From Batkoa obscura (taxonomy: Eukaryota > Entomophthoromycota > Entomophthoromycetes > Entomophthorales > Batkoaceae), in the NCBI GenBank assembly GCA_030770535.1, contig JASVEC010000023.1:496001-560000 (forward strand): a DNA stretch of 64,000 nt, written 5' to 3'. The number at the start of each line of letters is the position of its first letter. Within the stretch, counting starts at the first letter, position 1. Below are positions 1 through 10,468 of this stretch, in pieces. The position numbers and the translations under genes are program-made. The notes under the pieces are model-generated. The model was not told the origin of the DNA and did no database searches. It saw nothing but the letters and a program-made list of their open reading frames with translations.

Positions 1-143
1 ATTTAGTTATTACTTATGCAGACGAAGATGAATCGGTTGATAAGTTAAGAGAAAAAGTTAAATCTCAATTCGATAAAGATAACCAACCCAAGAAGAGAAG
101 AGTTGTTTTAGAAGATGAAGAAAATGAAGGAGATATGTTTTAA
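1..143 (+). CDS. 3' end of an unidentified acidic/basic-tailed protein (partial)
   Basis: The window opens inside a reading frame (codons start at base 3) that runs to a TAA at 141-143. The visible 46 residues are highly charged: an acidic stretch (ADEDES), a lysine-rich helix-like segment, a basic cluster KKRR that could be a nuclear localisation signal, and an acidic end (LEDEENEGDMF). That composition is common at the C-termini of nuclear proteins, but no domain is visible and I do not recognise the family. The rest of the gene lies outside the window. Confidence 0.6.
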   Translation, partial: LVITYADEDESVDKLREKVKSQFDKDNQPKKRRVVLEDEENEGDMF

Positions 144-1108
144 TTATTATAGAATCTATAGAGTAAACTTTTGTTAAATTAACCAACTATTCTTATCGAA
201 AATATATTAATAAAGTAAGATTAAATTTTTTTACAATGTTATCATTATTGAACATTTTATTGAATGTAGCTTTACAGTTACAGGAATATCATTTAATTAA
301 TTTATGAGATGGGCTGTAATTGAATTATATAAATTTTTTCCTCTCTAATCTAATGTGAATAGTTTCAAAAAAGTACTTGTCTAAGGCAGTATTTATTTGA
401 TTCAGCAATATAAGAATAGGATTCGGTTGCATAAATGCTTCAATATTTAAGATTACATCTTTCATAAAGAGCATATTATAGCAAATGATGAATATGAAAT
501 GTATGGAATCGATGACCTCTTTCATCATGATTTTGTTTATAAATTAGTAATTTATATAAAAAAACCTTTAAATATTATTCGATGTTTTTACAAAATCAGC
601 AATAATTTTATGTCTATACACATGAAGGTTTCTACATTTGATGCTGTACTATTCAAAGATAAAAATTGACATTGATATATAATTAGAATGTACTTTATAA
701 TGCTAACGCATTTCTGAAGATACTGTTTATTTTATTACTTATTTTGCTTTTTACTTGATAATTTTTAACTTACCGGGAGTGGTGCAAAAGCTTGGATTTT
801 ATTTTTTAGTTTCTCAATGACCATGCTTGAACATTATAGTTTAAATCTTATGCAATTAATTATTATACTTCATGAATAAATGAATTTTTCTATAAAACAC
901 TGTTCAGTAAACAATATAAAGAAGCAATATATTTAACATAATCAAAAATCCAAGAAGAAACTCATCGACCAATTAATAGCCTATATAAATTATACCTTGA
1001 AAGAAGCAGATATTACAATATAAGCTTTAATACTTGATCCATGTTTTAAAGAAATATTAAACTAATATTTTAAACTGCAATTCTAAAAAACACAAGGTCA
1101 AAAATAGA
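144..1108. other. AT-rich intergenic stretch
   Basis: No convincing gene is seen between the partial gene at the left edge and the first short inverted-repeat element. A 67-codon minus-strand frame at 325-528 has no recognisable motif and codon use like the surrounding spacer. Confidence 0.5.
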
Positions 1109-1204
1109 ATATGGGCATGTTTTTTTGCGTTTGTTTTACTAACAATTTTTCCGCTCAAATAGTACTTAAGGGAAAAAGCGATGAAGCCAAAAAAATTCCC
1201 ATAT
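1109..1204 (-). repeat. Miniature inverted-repeat element, copy 1
   Basis: About 96 bp. It begins ATATGGGCATGT and ends CCCATAT and carries the family core (TTTACTAACAATTTTTCC, then CTCAAATAG). It lies about 110 bp downstream of the first Kunitz gene. Minus here means that the GACTTCATT arm is on the right. Confidence 0.8.
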
Positions 1205-1313
1205 AGCCTTTAAAAAAAATAATGCCAAACGAAGATTGAATAATGATGTATAAAGCAAAAAAAAACTTCAATCTTAAAAGATGTAATTTATTAATATAAT
1301 GAGAGCTCATAAA

Positions 1314-2438
1314 CTAACGAATTCTACAGGTTGAGTTACATTCCTCAATGCTAGTAAAAGCAAGACATCCACCACAACCACCATAAACGTCTTCAACACA
1401 TTTGCCTTTAGATGGATCAAAATGATAAGATGGGAAAGCTCCACGACACATTCCAGAGTCAGTTTTGATGTAACATTTTCTATCAAATTTGACTAAAGGA
1501 TTGAAAATTACATCTGGAATTTCAACTTTGCAAGATTCTTGAGAGAAAGAGCCATTAGTTTTGGGTTCTTCTTTCTTGGCTGGTTGACTGTTCTTTTTTA
1601 CACATGAGCTTTCACATTCTTGCTTACTTTCAAACACAAGACATCCATCAGCACAACCTCCAAAGGAATCTTCAATACATTTACCAGTAGCTGAGTCAAA
1701 GTGATAAGATTCAATAGACATACGACACATACCAGGTTCAGTCTTAATAAAACATTTATCATCTAATTTTTTCAAATCAGCGGATAAGTTATTAGGCTTA
1801 TTAACTTTGCAAGAGCCCTCCATTTTTCGTTCTTGTGGCTTAACTTGAGTAGCTGGTTGGTTACTCTTTTTTACACATGAGCTTTCACATTCTTGCATGC
1901 TACCGAATACGGAGCAACCATCAGCACAGCCACCAAACATACCTTTGATACATTTATTTTGTTTTAAATCAAAGTGATAGGAAGGGAAGCCAGCACGACA
2001 CATACCAGGTTCAGTCTTAATAAAACATTTATCATCTAATTTGTTCAACTCAGCTGATAGATTTTTAGGCTTATTTACTTTGCAAGAGTCTTGAGGTTCT
2101 TCTTGTGGTTTGGTTTGAGTAGTTGATTGGATAATGTTTTTAACACAGATGCCTTCACACTCTTTCATGGTACTGAAAGCAAGACATCCATCATCACAGC
2201 CTCCATGGAGACCTTTGACACATCTACCAGTAGCTTGATCAAAGTGATAAGATGGGAAAGCAGCACGACACATACCAGGTTGAGTTTTAATAAAACATCT
2301 ATTATCCAAATTTTTGTATTGAGGATTGTTACTAGTTTTGATTACTTTACAGTCCTCTTGCTTAAAATTGGATGATCTTTGAGAGCTACTTACAGCTAAT
2401 AAGGCGAATAAAGTTAAAGTTCTAAGTACACTATTCAT
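1314..2438 (-). CDS. Secreted four-domain Kunitz-type protease inhibitor, copy 1
   Basis: A 374-residue secreted protein. Residues 1-19 form a signal peptide. Four Kunitz/BPTI-like domains follow at about 48-98, 138-188, 229-279 and 322-371. In domain 1 the cysteines at 48, 57, 73, 81, 94 and 98 match BPTI spacing exactly (9, 16, 8, 13, 4). The reactive loop reads GMCRA, as in BPTI GPCKA, so P1 is Arg in all four domains (58, 148, 239, 332). Trypsin-like proteases are therefore the expected targets. Every domain has two extra cysteines: one about 18 residues upstream (30, 119, 210, 303) and one in GGCDDGC, which replaces the usual Asn region. Domain 4 is one residue shorter there (GGCGGC). 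Linkers are Pro/Lys/Gln-rich. There is no intron. A TATA-like box lies 91 bp upstream of ATG. It differs from the other two copies mainly in domain 2. Confidence 0.93.
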   Translation of the reverse strand: MNSVLRTLTLFALLAVSSSQRSSNFKQEDCKVIKTSNNPQYKNLDNRCFIKTQPGMCRAAFPSYHFDQATGRCVKGLHGGCDDGCLAFSTMKECEGICVKNIIQSTTQTKPQEEPQDSCKVNKPKNLSAELNKLDDKCFIKTEPGMCRAGFPSYHFDLKQNKCIKGMFGGCADGCSVFGSMQECESSCVKKSNQPATQVKPQERKMEGSCKVNKPNNLSADLKKLDDKCFIKTEPGMCRMSIESYHFDSATGKCIEDSFGGCADGCLVFESKQECESSCVKKNSQPAKKEEPKTNGSFSQESCKVEIPDVIFNPLVKFDRKCYIKTDSGMCRGAFPSYHFDPSKGKCVEDVYGGCGGCLAFTSIEECNSTCRIR

Positions 2439-4160
2439 GCTTGATTTTATAAATGTCTAAAATTTGTATTATTTTATATAATCTAATCTAATTGTTTTTT
2501 TTTAAATATTATGTGTTTAGTTTATGTGCTTATATACCTTCTTTAATCCTTGCATTGTTTTTTTGTTTATTATTTGATACAATACATACTTACAAATAAT
2601 GGATCAAGTAATTTAAAGTACTTCTATTCATTAATTAAGAATTATCATTTAAATTCATTTCAATTTATACTTTATTTATAATTTGGTAAGAATATTAGAA
2701 TTATAGTTAAATTTTAATAATATTAATGCACATAATTTTTATACTCTATTCCATATTTAACTTTATTTCGATATTACTATTTTTAGCATATTGCTTTATA
2801 TTACTAGTATCATCTTAATTTACCAAAAATTAAACTACTATAATTTGTTGTTTTGAAGAGTTCTTTAAACTATATTTGATAAATGCTAACAGACTTTATA
2901 CTCCTGATCCTTGCTAAAAGAATAAACCTTGTTTAAATTCAGTTTACATACTTTTGATTCGCATAAAGTTACCACAATAAAATAAATTGTTATTAATAAA
3001 TTGTGTTGTTTATATTAAGTGCTAATTACAAATAAATTTATAATATACTTTTGTAAAGGTACATGACATGGTATTTTTAGTAAATTCTATTTGCTTATTT
3101 AAAAAGAACTTCGGATCCCTAGGCCAAGATGTCTATTACTACGTCTTAATAATCTAAAGCTTAAAACAGTGTTTTGACATCAAACCTCAATAAAATAATA
3201 AAAAACAAATATCGGATACTAAATTTATTATTTTATAAATAATAAAACCAATAAATGTATATGGTGCTTAATGATCCGATAATATCGAGATAAACGAATT
3301 TTTATTTTTCAATATTTTGAATTATATTTATTAAACTGTTTTTTCAAATTATAGAAACGTATTCATACTTAAACTGTTTATTAAACTATATTTTGTTTAT
3401 ATGATGAATATTGATAGAAGTATAAGTATTTAAAATTTTATTTGCAAAAGCTTTTGCGAAGTTAAAAATAGATCAAAATAACTCATATAATGACAATTTT
3501 GAATATCTATATTTTATCAGTATTTACTTGATATAACTATCATATAGCTTAAGAATAGTTTAGGTTTGTAATTAGTTTATAGAATAATTTGATTAATCTT
3601 TTTAACACTATTTGGGCTTTACACTTAATGAAACCTAAATACTTAAACAATTTGTTTAGAAGCGTATTGAGTTATATCAAAAAAATATTCTAAATTCTAA
3701 ATAAAAAATATAAATGGTGTGATTTGAAAGTAGTAATATTTATAAAAAAAACTATTCAAAAGGAGTAAAAATAAGTGATGAAAAAACTTATAGATTAGTT
3801 AATTATAAACAAACGTAACCATCTGACTTTGATTTGACCGTATGTTATCTCATTTATTGGATATTTATATAATTCTTGAAAAAAGGATCAGAAGTGTTTA
3901 GATGATTACTATCAATATTGCTATAACAATAAAATTATTAATGATTACTTTTAACATTTGATATTGATTTTTGTACTTGTTTTCTAAAAAAACATGTTTA
4001 GGATGGAATTTATTAAAACTACAATATCAATATTTAAGGATCAATAGAATTAGTCAAGTTATTAAAACCTCAAGTATTAAAGCAGATCTATTTCCCTTAA
4101 AAACAAGATTACCATTTAAAAACCGCCTTAAGTTAAAAAGAGGAGAAAAATTTATAAACG
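2439..4160. repeat. Duplicated upstream flank, copy 1
   Basis: The first 250 bp upstream of the gene (2439-2687) match 7400-7649 almost perfectly. Beyond that, homology continues but with heavy divergence. Shared landmarks include GAGTTCTTTAAACTATA near 2860, AATAGTTTA near 3555 and TTATTAAAACTA near 4010, with counterparts near 7830, 8555 and 9110. The stretch holds no convincing gene; the 69-codon plus-strand frame at 3971-4180 has no counterpart in the other copy. Confidence 0.7.
2529..2536 (-). promoter_or_regulatory. TATA-like box of Kunitz copy 1
   Basis: TATATAAG on the minus strand, 91 bp upstream of the ATG at 2438. The same box is at the same distance in the other two 374-residue copies, including copy 3, where the surrounding sequence has diverged. 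That supports a function. Confidence 0.5.
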
Positions 4161-4310
4161 AAGAAAGTCCCATATTATAAAAGCTAGAATTTAAATGAAA
4201 AGCCTAGACAAAACTTAAACACTCGTATACAATACTACGGTTAAAGCGATAACTATAACTTTAATTTTGTACTTTTGTAATGTCTTTATGTGATAAAAAT
4301 ATTTTTTATT

Positions 4311-4417
4311 ATATGGGGATGTTTTTTTTGGCTTCATTATTTTTTCCATCTTTTAAGCGCTATTTGAGTGAAAAAATTGTTAGTAAAATTCTTAAGTACA
4401 AAAATACATCCCCATAT
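4311..4417 (+). repeat. Miniature inverted-repeat element, copy 2
   Basis: 107 bp and close to the family consensus. It starts ATATGGGGATGT and ends ACATCCCCATAT, with the complete inner palindrome (AAGCGCT). It is the first of four copies within 825 bp. Confidence 0.9.
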
Positions 4418-4560
4418 AATTAAAAGTAACTACATTTCTATAATCAATTTAATTATAATTTAGGTAATAAGCTTAATTTAATTTAGGTGATTACATTATT
4501 AAAATTAAACGCACTTATAAATCAAATTCATACACAATTAATTTAAAGTTTTTTTATTTA

Positions 4561-4658
4561 ATTTGGGAATGTATTTTCTCATTTAATTTTGCTAACGATC
4601 TTTCTGCTTAAATAACGCTTAGAAAATAGAAAAAGTGAAGTCAAAAAAACATCCATAT
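4561..4658 (-). repeat. Miniature inverted-repeat element, copy 3 (degenerate)
   Basis: About 98 bp. The termini are eroded (ATTTGGGAATGT ... CATCCATAT) and the central AGCGCT is changed to AACGCT. It looks like one of the older insertions. Confidence 0.7.
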
Positions 4659-4872
4659 TTGCTACAAAAAACTTTATTTTCATATTTTAATATCCATACT
4701 TAATAATCATGATAAGAAATTATAACTAATAGTATTTTTTATATATACAACATTTTGTTATAAAGTATAAAAAGCTTTTTGTTATAAAACCTTTTTTTGA
4801 ATTTTAATGTTTAGTTTTAATAAAATTTATTTAATTTTTTATATAATTTATTATTAATATGAATTATTTATT

Positions 4873-4975
4873 ATATGGGGATGTATTTTTGTGTTTAAGA
4901 ATTTTACTAACAAATTTTCCGCTTTAAATAGTAGTTAAAAAATGGAAAAATAATGAAAAAAAACACTCCCCATAT
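4873..4975 (-). repeat. Miniature inverted-repeat element, copy 4
   Basis: About 103 bp, ATATGGGGATGT ... CTCCCCATAT, with the TTTTACTAAC string. The right part has short A-tract changes. Confidence 0.85.
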
Positions 4976-5030
4976 GTTACTTTTGCTTTATAAATAATTT
5001 TAATTATTAAAACTAAGATTCGTCATAACA

Positions 5031-5134
5031 AATGAGGATGTTTTTGACTTCATCACTTTCTCTATCTTTTAAACGCTATTTGAGTGAAAAAATTGTTAGT
5101 AAAATTCTTAAAGATAAAAATACATTCCCAAATA
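5031..5134 (+). repeat. Miniature inverted-repeat element, copy 5
   Basis: About 104 bp. The termini are worn (AATGAGGATG ... CATTCCCAAAT) but the body matches copy 2 closely, including ATTTGAGTGAAAAAATTG. Confidence 0.8.
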
Positions 5135-6274
5135 ATTAGATACAATAAAAGCAAAATTTAGTAATATACATTAATTATTAGTAGTTTAATATTTGTAACT
5201 AACATAATTGATTTTAATATAAGATATTTAACTTATAAAAATTTAGTAGCTTAATGCTATTAAATTATACTGATTTAGTTTTGACTAATAACAATAATTA
5301 TTATAAAATACTAAATTAATAATATTAACTTTTATCAAATCTGGTTCATTTTTATAATTGCGAAGTTCGCGAAATAACCTAATTTATAGTACTAATATCT
5401 CTTATAAGTTGAATATAATGACTAGTATTTTTGTGTATGATTACTATTTAAATATTTTAAACTAATCTAAAAAAGTTATTTTAATTTCAATAATAGCTTT
5501 ATTTATAAACTAAAAACATTTTAATGATTTCATAAAAATACCTAGACTATTTTATTTTCAGCTATTTTTAATAAACAAGTCTAATAAAATACTATATCAA
5601 GGTCTTTTTTTATTAGATTTAATACTTTACTCACTTTAACAAAATCATTAGAGTATTTACCATCCTTCTAAAATTGTAAGATTCTATCTGTTGAGATCTG
5701 ACAAGGTTCATCTTTCAGGTATCCGTTAAAATCGTTTAATTTGTAACATTATATATTATATGTCATTATCCCGCTTGTTTAAAAGAAAAAACACAAACTA
5801 TTTTTCCCTTCACTGCCATCTACCAAGGTGGGAGCATTTCAATTTAGCACTTTTTTATGATACTATTATATTTAAACATTTACCATGCTTTGCACTCTCT
5901 TGTCTACTAAATTTGACGCAAAAAGATTTCTGCAATTTACATAATAACACACACCGTTTCCCTAGCAATTGCTTCATACAACCCAAATGCTATACTGAGC
6001 TTTAAATACATGTCATCCGCCTGATTTTTCATTGATTTTAAATAGACAATCTTAAATAAAATTTTATCTCACACTGACCTTATTTAACAATGGGCTTTTC
6101 TCTAAAAAAGATTAATATTATTTTCACAATGTTAGAGTGCAAAGTTAAACAATATGTAATTTATAATCACAATAGTTCAAATAAATAATGTAAATGGAAA
6201 TCTAACAACAACAAATGAATAAAAATGCCAATTTTTGAAATATACTGTTTATTAACATAATAAAAGCTCATAAA
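5135..6274. other. Spacer between Kunitz copies 1 and 2
   Basis: Mostly AT-rich. The stretch at about 5600-6010 is richer in pyrimidines and has an 81-codon plus-strand frame (5760-6005), but no motif identifies it. It could be a remnant of older coding or transposon sequence. Confidence 0.35.
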
Positions 6275-7399
6275 CTAACGAATTCTACAGGTTGAGTTAC
6301 ATTCCTCAATGCTAGTAAAAGCAAGACATCCACCACAACCACCATAAACGTCTTCAACACATTTGCCTTTAGATGGATCAAAATGATAAGATGGGAAAGC
6401 TCCACGACACATTCCAGAGTCAGTTTTGATGTAACATTTTCTATCAAATTTGACTAAAGGATTGAAAATTACATCTGGAATTTCAACTTTGCAAGATTCT
6501 TGAGAGAAAGAACCATTAGTTTTGGGTTCTTCTTTCTTGGCTGGTTGACTGTTCTTTTTTACACATGAGCTTTCACATTCTTGCTTACTTTCAAACACAA
6601 GACATCCATCAGCACAACCTCCAAAGGAATCTTCAATACATTTACCAGTAGCTGAGTCAAAGTGATAAGATTCAATAGACATACGACACATACCAGGTTC
6701 AGTCTTAATAAAACATTTATCATCTAATTTTTTCAAATCAGCGGATAAGTTATTAGGCTTATTAACTTTGCAAGAGCCCTCCATTTTTCGTTCTTGTGGC
6801 TTAACTTGAGTAGCTGGTTGGTTACTCTTTTTTACACATGAGCTTTCACATTCTTGCATGCTACCAAATACGGAGCAACCATCAGCACAGCCACCAAAGA
6901 TATCTTTAACACATTTATTTTGTTTCAAGTCAAAGTGATAAGAAGAGAAGGCAGCACGACACATACCAGGTTCAGTCTTAATAAAACATTTATCATCTAA
7001 TTTGTTCAACTCAGCTGATAGATTTTTAGGCTTATTTACTTTGCAAGAGTCTTGAGGTTCTTCTTGTGGTTTGGTTTGAGTAGTTGATTGGATAATGTTT
7101 TTAACACAGATGCCTTCACACTCTTTCATGGTACTGAAAGCAAGACATCCATCATCACAGCCTCCATGGAGACCTTTGACACATCTACCAGTAGCTTGAT
7201 CAAAGTGATAAGATGGGAAAGCAGCACGACACATACCAGGTTGAGTTTTAATAAAACATCTATTATCCAAATTTTTGTATTGAGGATTGTTACTAGTTTT
7301 GATTACTTTACAGTCCTCTTGCTTAAAATTGGATGATCTTTGAGAGCTACTTACAGCTAATAAGGCGAATAAAGTTAAAGTTCTAAGTACACTATTCAT
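6275..7399 (-). CDS. Secreted four-domain Kunitz-type protease inhibitor, copy 2
   Basis: A 374-residue paralogue of the gene at 1314-2438, with the same signal peptide, linkers, eight-cysteine domains and four Arg P1 sites. It differs from copy 1 essentially only in domain 2, where the loop reads CRAAFSSYHF and the next segment NKCVKDIFGG. It matches copy 3 in that region. The coding sequence, about 250 bp of upstream sequence and about 30 bp downstream are nearly identical to copy 1, while the outer flanks are diverged. That pattern suggests gene conversion. There is no intron, and the TATA-like box is conserved. Confidence 0.93.
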   Translation of the reverse strand: MNSVLRTLTLFALLAVSSSQRSSNFKQEDCKVIKTSNNPQYKNLDNRCFIKTQPGMCRAAFPSYHFDQATGRCVKGLHGGCDDGCLAFSTMKECEGICVKNIIQSTTQTKPQEEPQDSCKVNKPKNLSAELNKLDDKCFIKTEPGMCRAAFSSYHFDLKQNKCVKDIFGGCADGCSVFGSMQECESSCVKKSNQPATQVKPQERKMEGSCKVNKPNNLSADLKKLDDKCFIKTEPGMCRMSIESYHFDSATGKCIEDSFGGCADGCLVFESKQECESSCVKKNSQPAKKEEPKTNGSFSQESCKVEIPDVIFNPLVKFDRKCYIKTDSGMCRGAFPSYHFDPSKGKCVEDVYGGCGGCLAFTSIEECNSTCRIR

Positions 7400-7489
7400 G
7401 CTTGATTTTATAAATGTCTAAAATTTGTATTATTTTATATAATCTAATCTAATTGTTTTTTTTTAAATATTATGTGTTTAGTTTATGTG

Positions 7490-7497
7490 CTTATATA
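7490..7497 (-). promoter_or_regulatory. TATA-like box of Kunitz copy 2
   Basis: TATATAAG on the minus strand, 91 bp upstream of the ATG at 7399, inside the block identical to copy 1. Confidence 0.5.
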
Positions 7498-8846
7498 CCT
7501 TCTTTAATCCTTGCATTGTTTTTTTGTTTATTATTTGATACAATACATACTTACAAATAATGGATCAAGTAATTTAAAGTACTTCTATTCATTAATTAAG
7601 AATTATCATTTAAATTCATTTCAATTTATACTTTATTTATAATTTGGTAAAAGTTATAATGGAACTGGACCTAAGAAGTAAAAAAGTAAAAAATAATAGT
7701 ATTGATGCGTCATTTTTATGCTCTGTTCTTTATTTAAATTTATTCTGATGTTGCTATCTTTAGGATATTGTTTTAACTGTTGCCTTTATTAATACTAAAT
7801 AATTAAACTATTGTAAGTTTATTGATTTAATAAGTTCTTTAAACTATAATGAATCGACGCTATTAAATTAAATTTTCTTGACTTTTAACAAATTATATAC
7901 TCATTACATAACTCTAGTTCAAGTGCTTTTAATTTGGCATAAAGTTGCTACAACAAAATTCTTTTATGCTTTATCTTACTTTTAGATAAGTCCTATGGTA
8001 TATTATATATCTTTATATTTTATACATTATCATATAGTATCATACGATACTTCTAATAAATCATTTTTACTTTTTTTACTAGAATTCTTGTATAACTAGG
8101 CCTAAGCGTTTACTGTATTTGTCCTTTAGTATTCTAAATGTTTAGAACAGTGGTTTAATTTCTAAACCCTTGGCAAATTGATTACTAATTAATATATTTC
8201 GGATGCTATTTTTTTACAAATTTTATTATGTAATTTAATACTTTATAGATAGTAAAATTAATGGGTACACCTCGATCAATAATCTGAGAATGTTACGGAA
8301 AACGCTTTTGACTTTTTAATAACAGGCAATATTAACTGAATTAATTTTTTCAAGTTGTAGAAATTCACTCGTATCTAAACTACTCATTAAACTACATTTT
8401 ATTTCTGTGAATCAATATTGATAAAAGTACAAATAGTTGAAATTTCATTTGCATTTTTTTGTAGAATTTAATAAGTCAAAATTAACTATATAGTGCCAAT
8501 TTTAGATATCTATATTTTATAGTATTTATTTGATATAGTGACAATATATCTTAAGAATAGTTTAAAGTCTAGTTAATTCTTAATACAAATCAGTTGTTTT
8601 ATTTAATGTTATTTGAGCTATATATGAAAGCAAGATAAAACTAAATAATTAATTTATTTTGAAGCATACTAAATTATATAGGATAAAGGATATCTAAAAT
8701 TATAAGAAAAATTACTTAGTCTGTTATAAAGGTAATATTTATATAAAGATTTAATATAAAGCAATAAAAGTGAGTGGTGAAAAAGTTATAAATTATCCAA
8801 AGGAACTTAAATTGACATAATCCTTTAACTATAACTTAATATTATT

Positions 8847-8950
8847 ATATCAGAGTGTTTTTTTTGACTTCATTATTTTTTCCATTTTTAAGCGCTATTT
8901 AAGCGGGAAAATTATTAATAAAATTCTTAAACACAAATACATCCCCATAT
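8847..8950 (+). repeat. Miniature inverted-repeat element, copy 6
   Basis: About 104 bp. The left end is worn (ATATCAGAGTGT) and the right end intact (CATCCCCATAT). It sits in the duplicated flank of Kunitz copy 2 and is missing from the corresponding flank of copy 1, so it probably arrived after the duplication. Confidence 0.85.
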
Positions 8951-9140
8951 CTATTTCAGTATTGACGACATAGAATTTTTAAAAAACAAGTGGAGATATT
9001 TTAAGTGATTTCCACTAATAATATGATAATGCTAAAAGCATTAATAATTGATGTTTAACATGCAATATTGATTTTTACATTGAGTTTTTTAAAAATGTGT
9101 GTTAGGACAAGGTTTATTAAAACTAAAGTATTAGCAGGCA

Positions 9141-10468
9141 AAAATCAAAGCAAAGCCTAAAACTACTAATAGTTTCATAAATTAAATATTGCTATGTACT
9201 TAGTGAAATTGTATTTACATGACAACATACAATTTATGAAACTATCAAGCAATTTAAAAAAATGACTAGTATAGATGGATCCACCTAACAATCGACTTCA
9301 AAATCACAGCTTTCCTTTATAACTGAAGAATTAGTTTATCTTATTTCTTATCCCAATTGTTTGAACTTGTTAATGTTGTATATCTAATATCCGAAAAACA
9401 AAACTAGAATTTAGTTTGAACATTCTATTACTCCCTTATGTTACTTATAGTGCCTTGCAGTGATTAGTATAAAATTCCTGATAAACTACTGGAATGCATC
9501 CAATTGTTGTTTTAGATAAAATTATGCTAAGTTGCCCCTTAATGATAAATAGCTTTTAAGCAAGATGAGCTTTGATATTTTAATACTATATTTATGTTCT
9601 ATTTTTTTACATATATATGATATTAGTCTACTTAAAAATCATACGTTATAGTAATAATTTTAGTATTCTATTTTTATTTTATAACACTTTAAATCTATCT
9701 TCCAATGACACATACTTTTTCACGCCTTAAAAACATTTTGACGTGGGTACGTGGAGCTTTTACCCTTTATTTTTCGTCAACTATTTGACTAAATAAATTT
9801 TGAACAAAAAGCTATAGTTAGCTTTTCTCTCTAAAACTTAGTACTTAAATCCACTCTGGTAAAGATATGCAAGATATCCACTATACATCTTACTACCATT
9901 CGATAAGATTGATACTATAGGTATTCGCCAAGTTCATTTGACCCACTCATTATACGACTATTTCTCTTTATGTAAAAGAAGGACTTTAACCACTTTTTTC
10001 TTAACTTCCATTTTTAGAAGGTAATCTAGCTTGACGCCTAGAGCATTTGAACATAAAAATTATATTTAGGCTCTCCCTTTGACTTACGTTTTTTTATCTA
10101 CCAAATGTGGGGTATGGCCTTTTTTATCCACTATAGAACTACTGATTTTTCTTTTTTAATAGCTACGCTTTATCATGAAAGTATAATATTTACCTCGAGT
10201 CTATAGTATCCCATTAGATTTTCTCTGGTTTCCAATAACTAATCTACAAAGAGCTACAGTTTACACTGATTTTGCTGCAACAACCCTCTCTTTACAGAAT
10301 TTAATAAATCCTTTATAACACTAAAATATAATATATAAAAATATTTTTAAAATTATAAACATAATGCTTTGAAACAAATATTATAAAAACTTTGATAATG
10401 ACAATAACAAAGATAAAAATTACAGTTTTCAGGACATACTAATTTATTTTATTTTAGGAGCTCATAGC
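9141..10468. other. Spacer between Kunitz copies 2 and 3
   Basis: No gene is recognised. Bases 9700-10270 are less A-rich and have broken frames on the plus strand with long hydrophobic runs. They could be remnants of a coding element, but nothing is diagnostic. Confidence 0.35.

Larger units (their letters stand above)
7400..9140. repeat. Duplicated upstream flank, copy 2
   Basis: It corresponds to 2439-4160. It is near-identical up to 7649 and clearly homologous but diverged beyond. Unlike the copy 1 flank, it contains a short inverted-repeat element at 8847-8950. Confidence 0.7.

Noticed and set aside
2127-2375. 82-codon plus-strand frame recurring at 7088 and 11282
   Set aside because: It is the antisense shadow of the Kunitz coding sequence and repeats only because the gene does.
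4311-5134. Clustered inverted repeats considered as a CRISPR-like array
   Set aside because: Eukaryotic context, irregular spacing, mixed orientation and no cas genes; they are dispersed copies of one mobile element.
9700-10270. Broken plus-strand frames in a pyrimidine-rich stretch
   Set aside because: No diagnostic reverse transcriptase or other motif; noted only as spacer.
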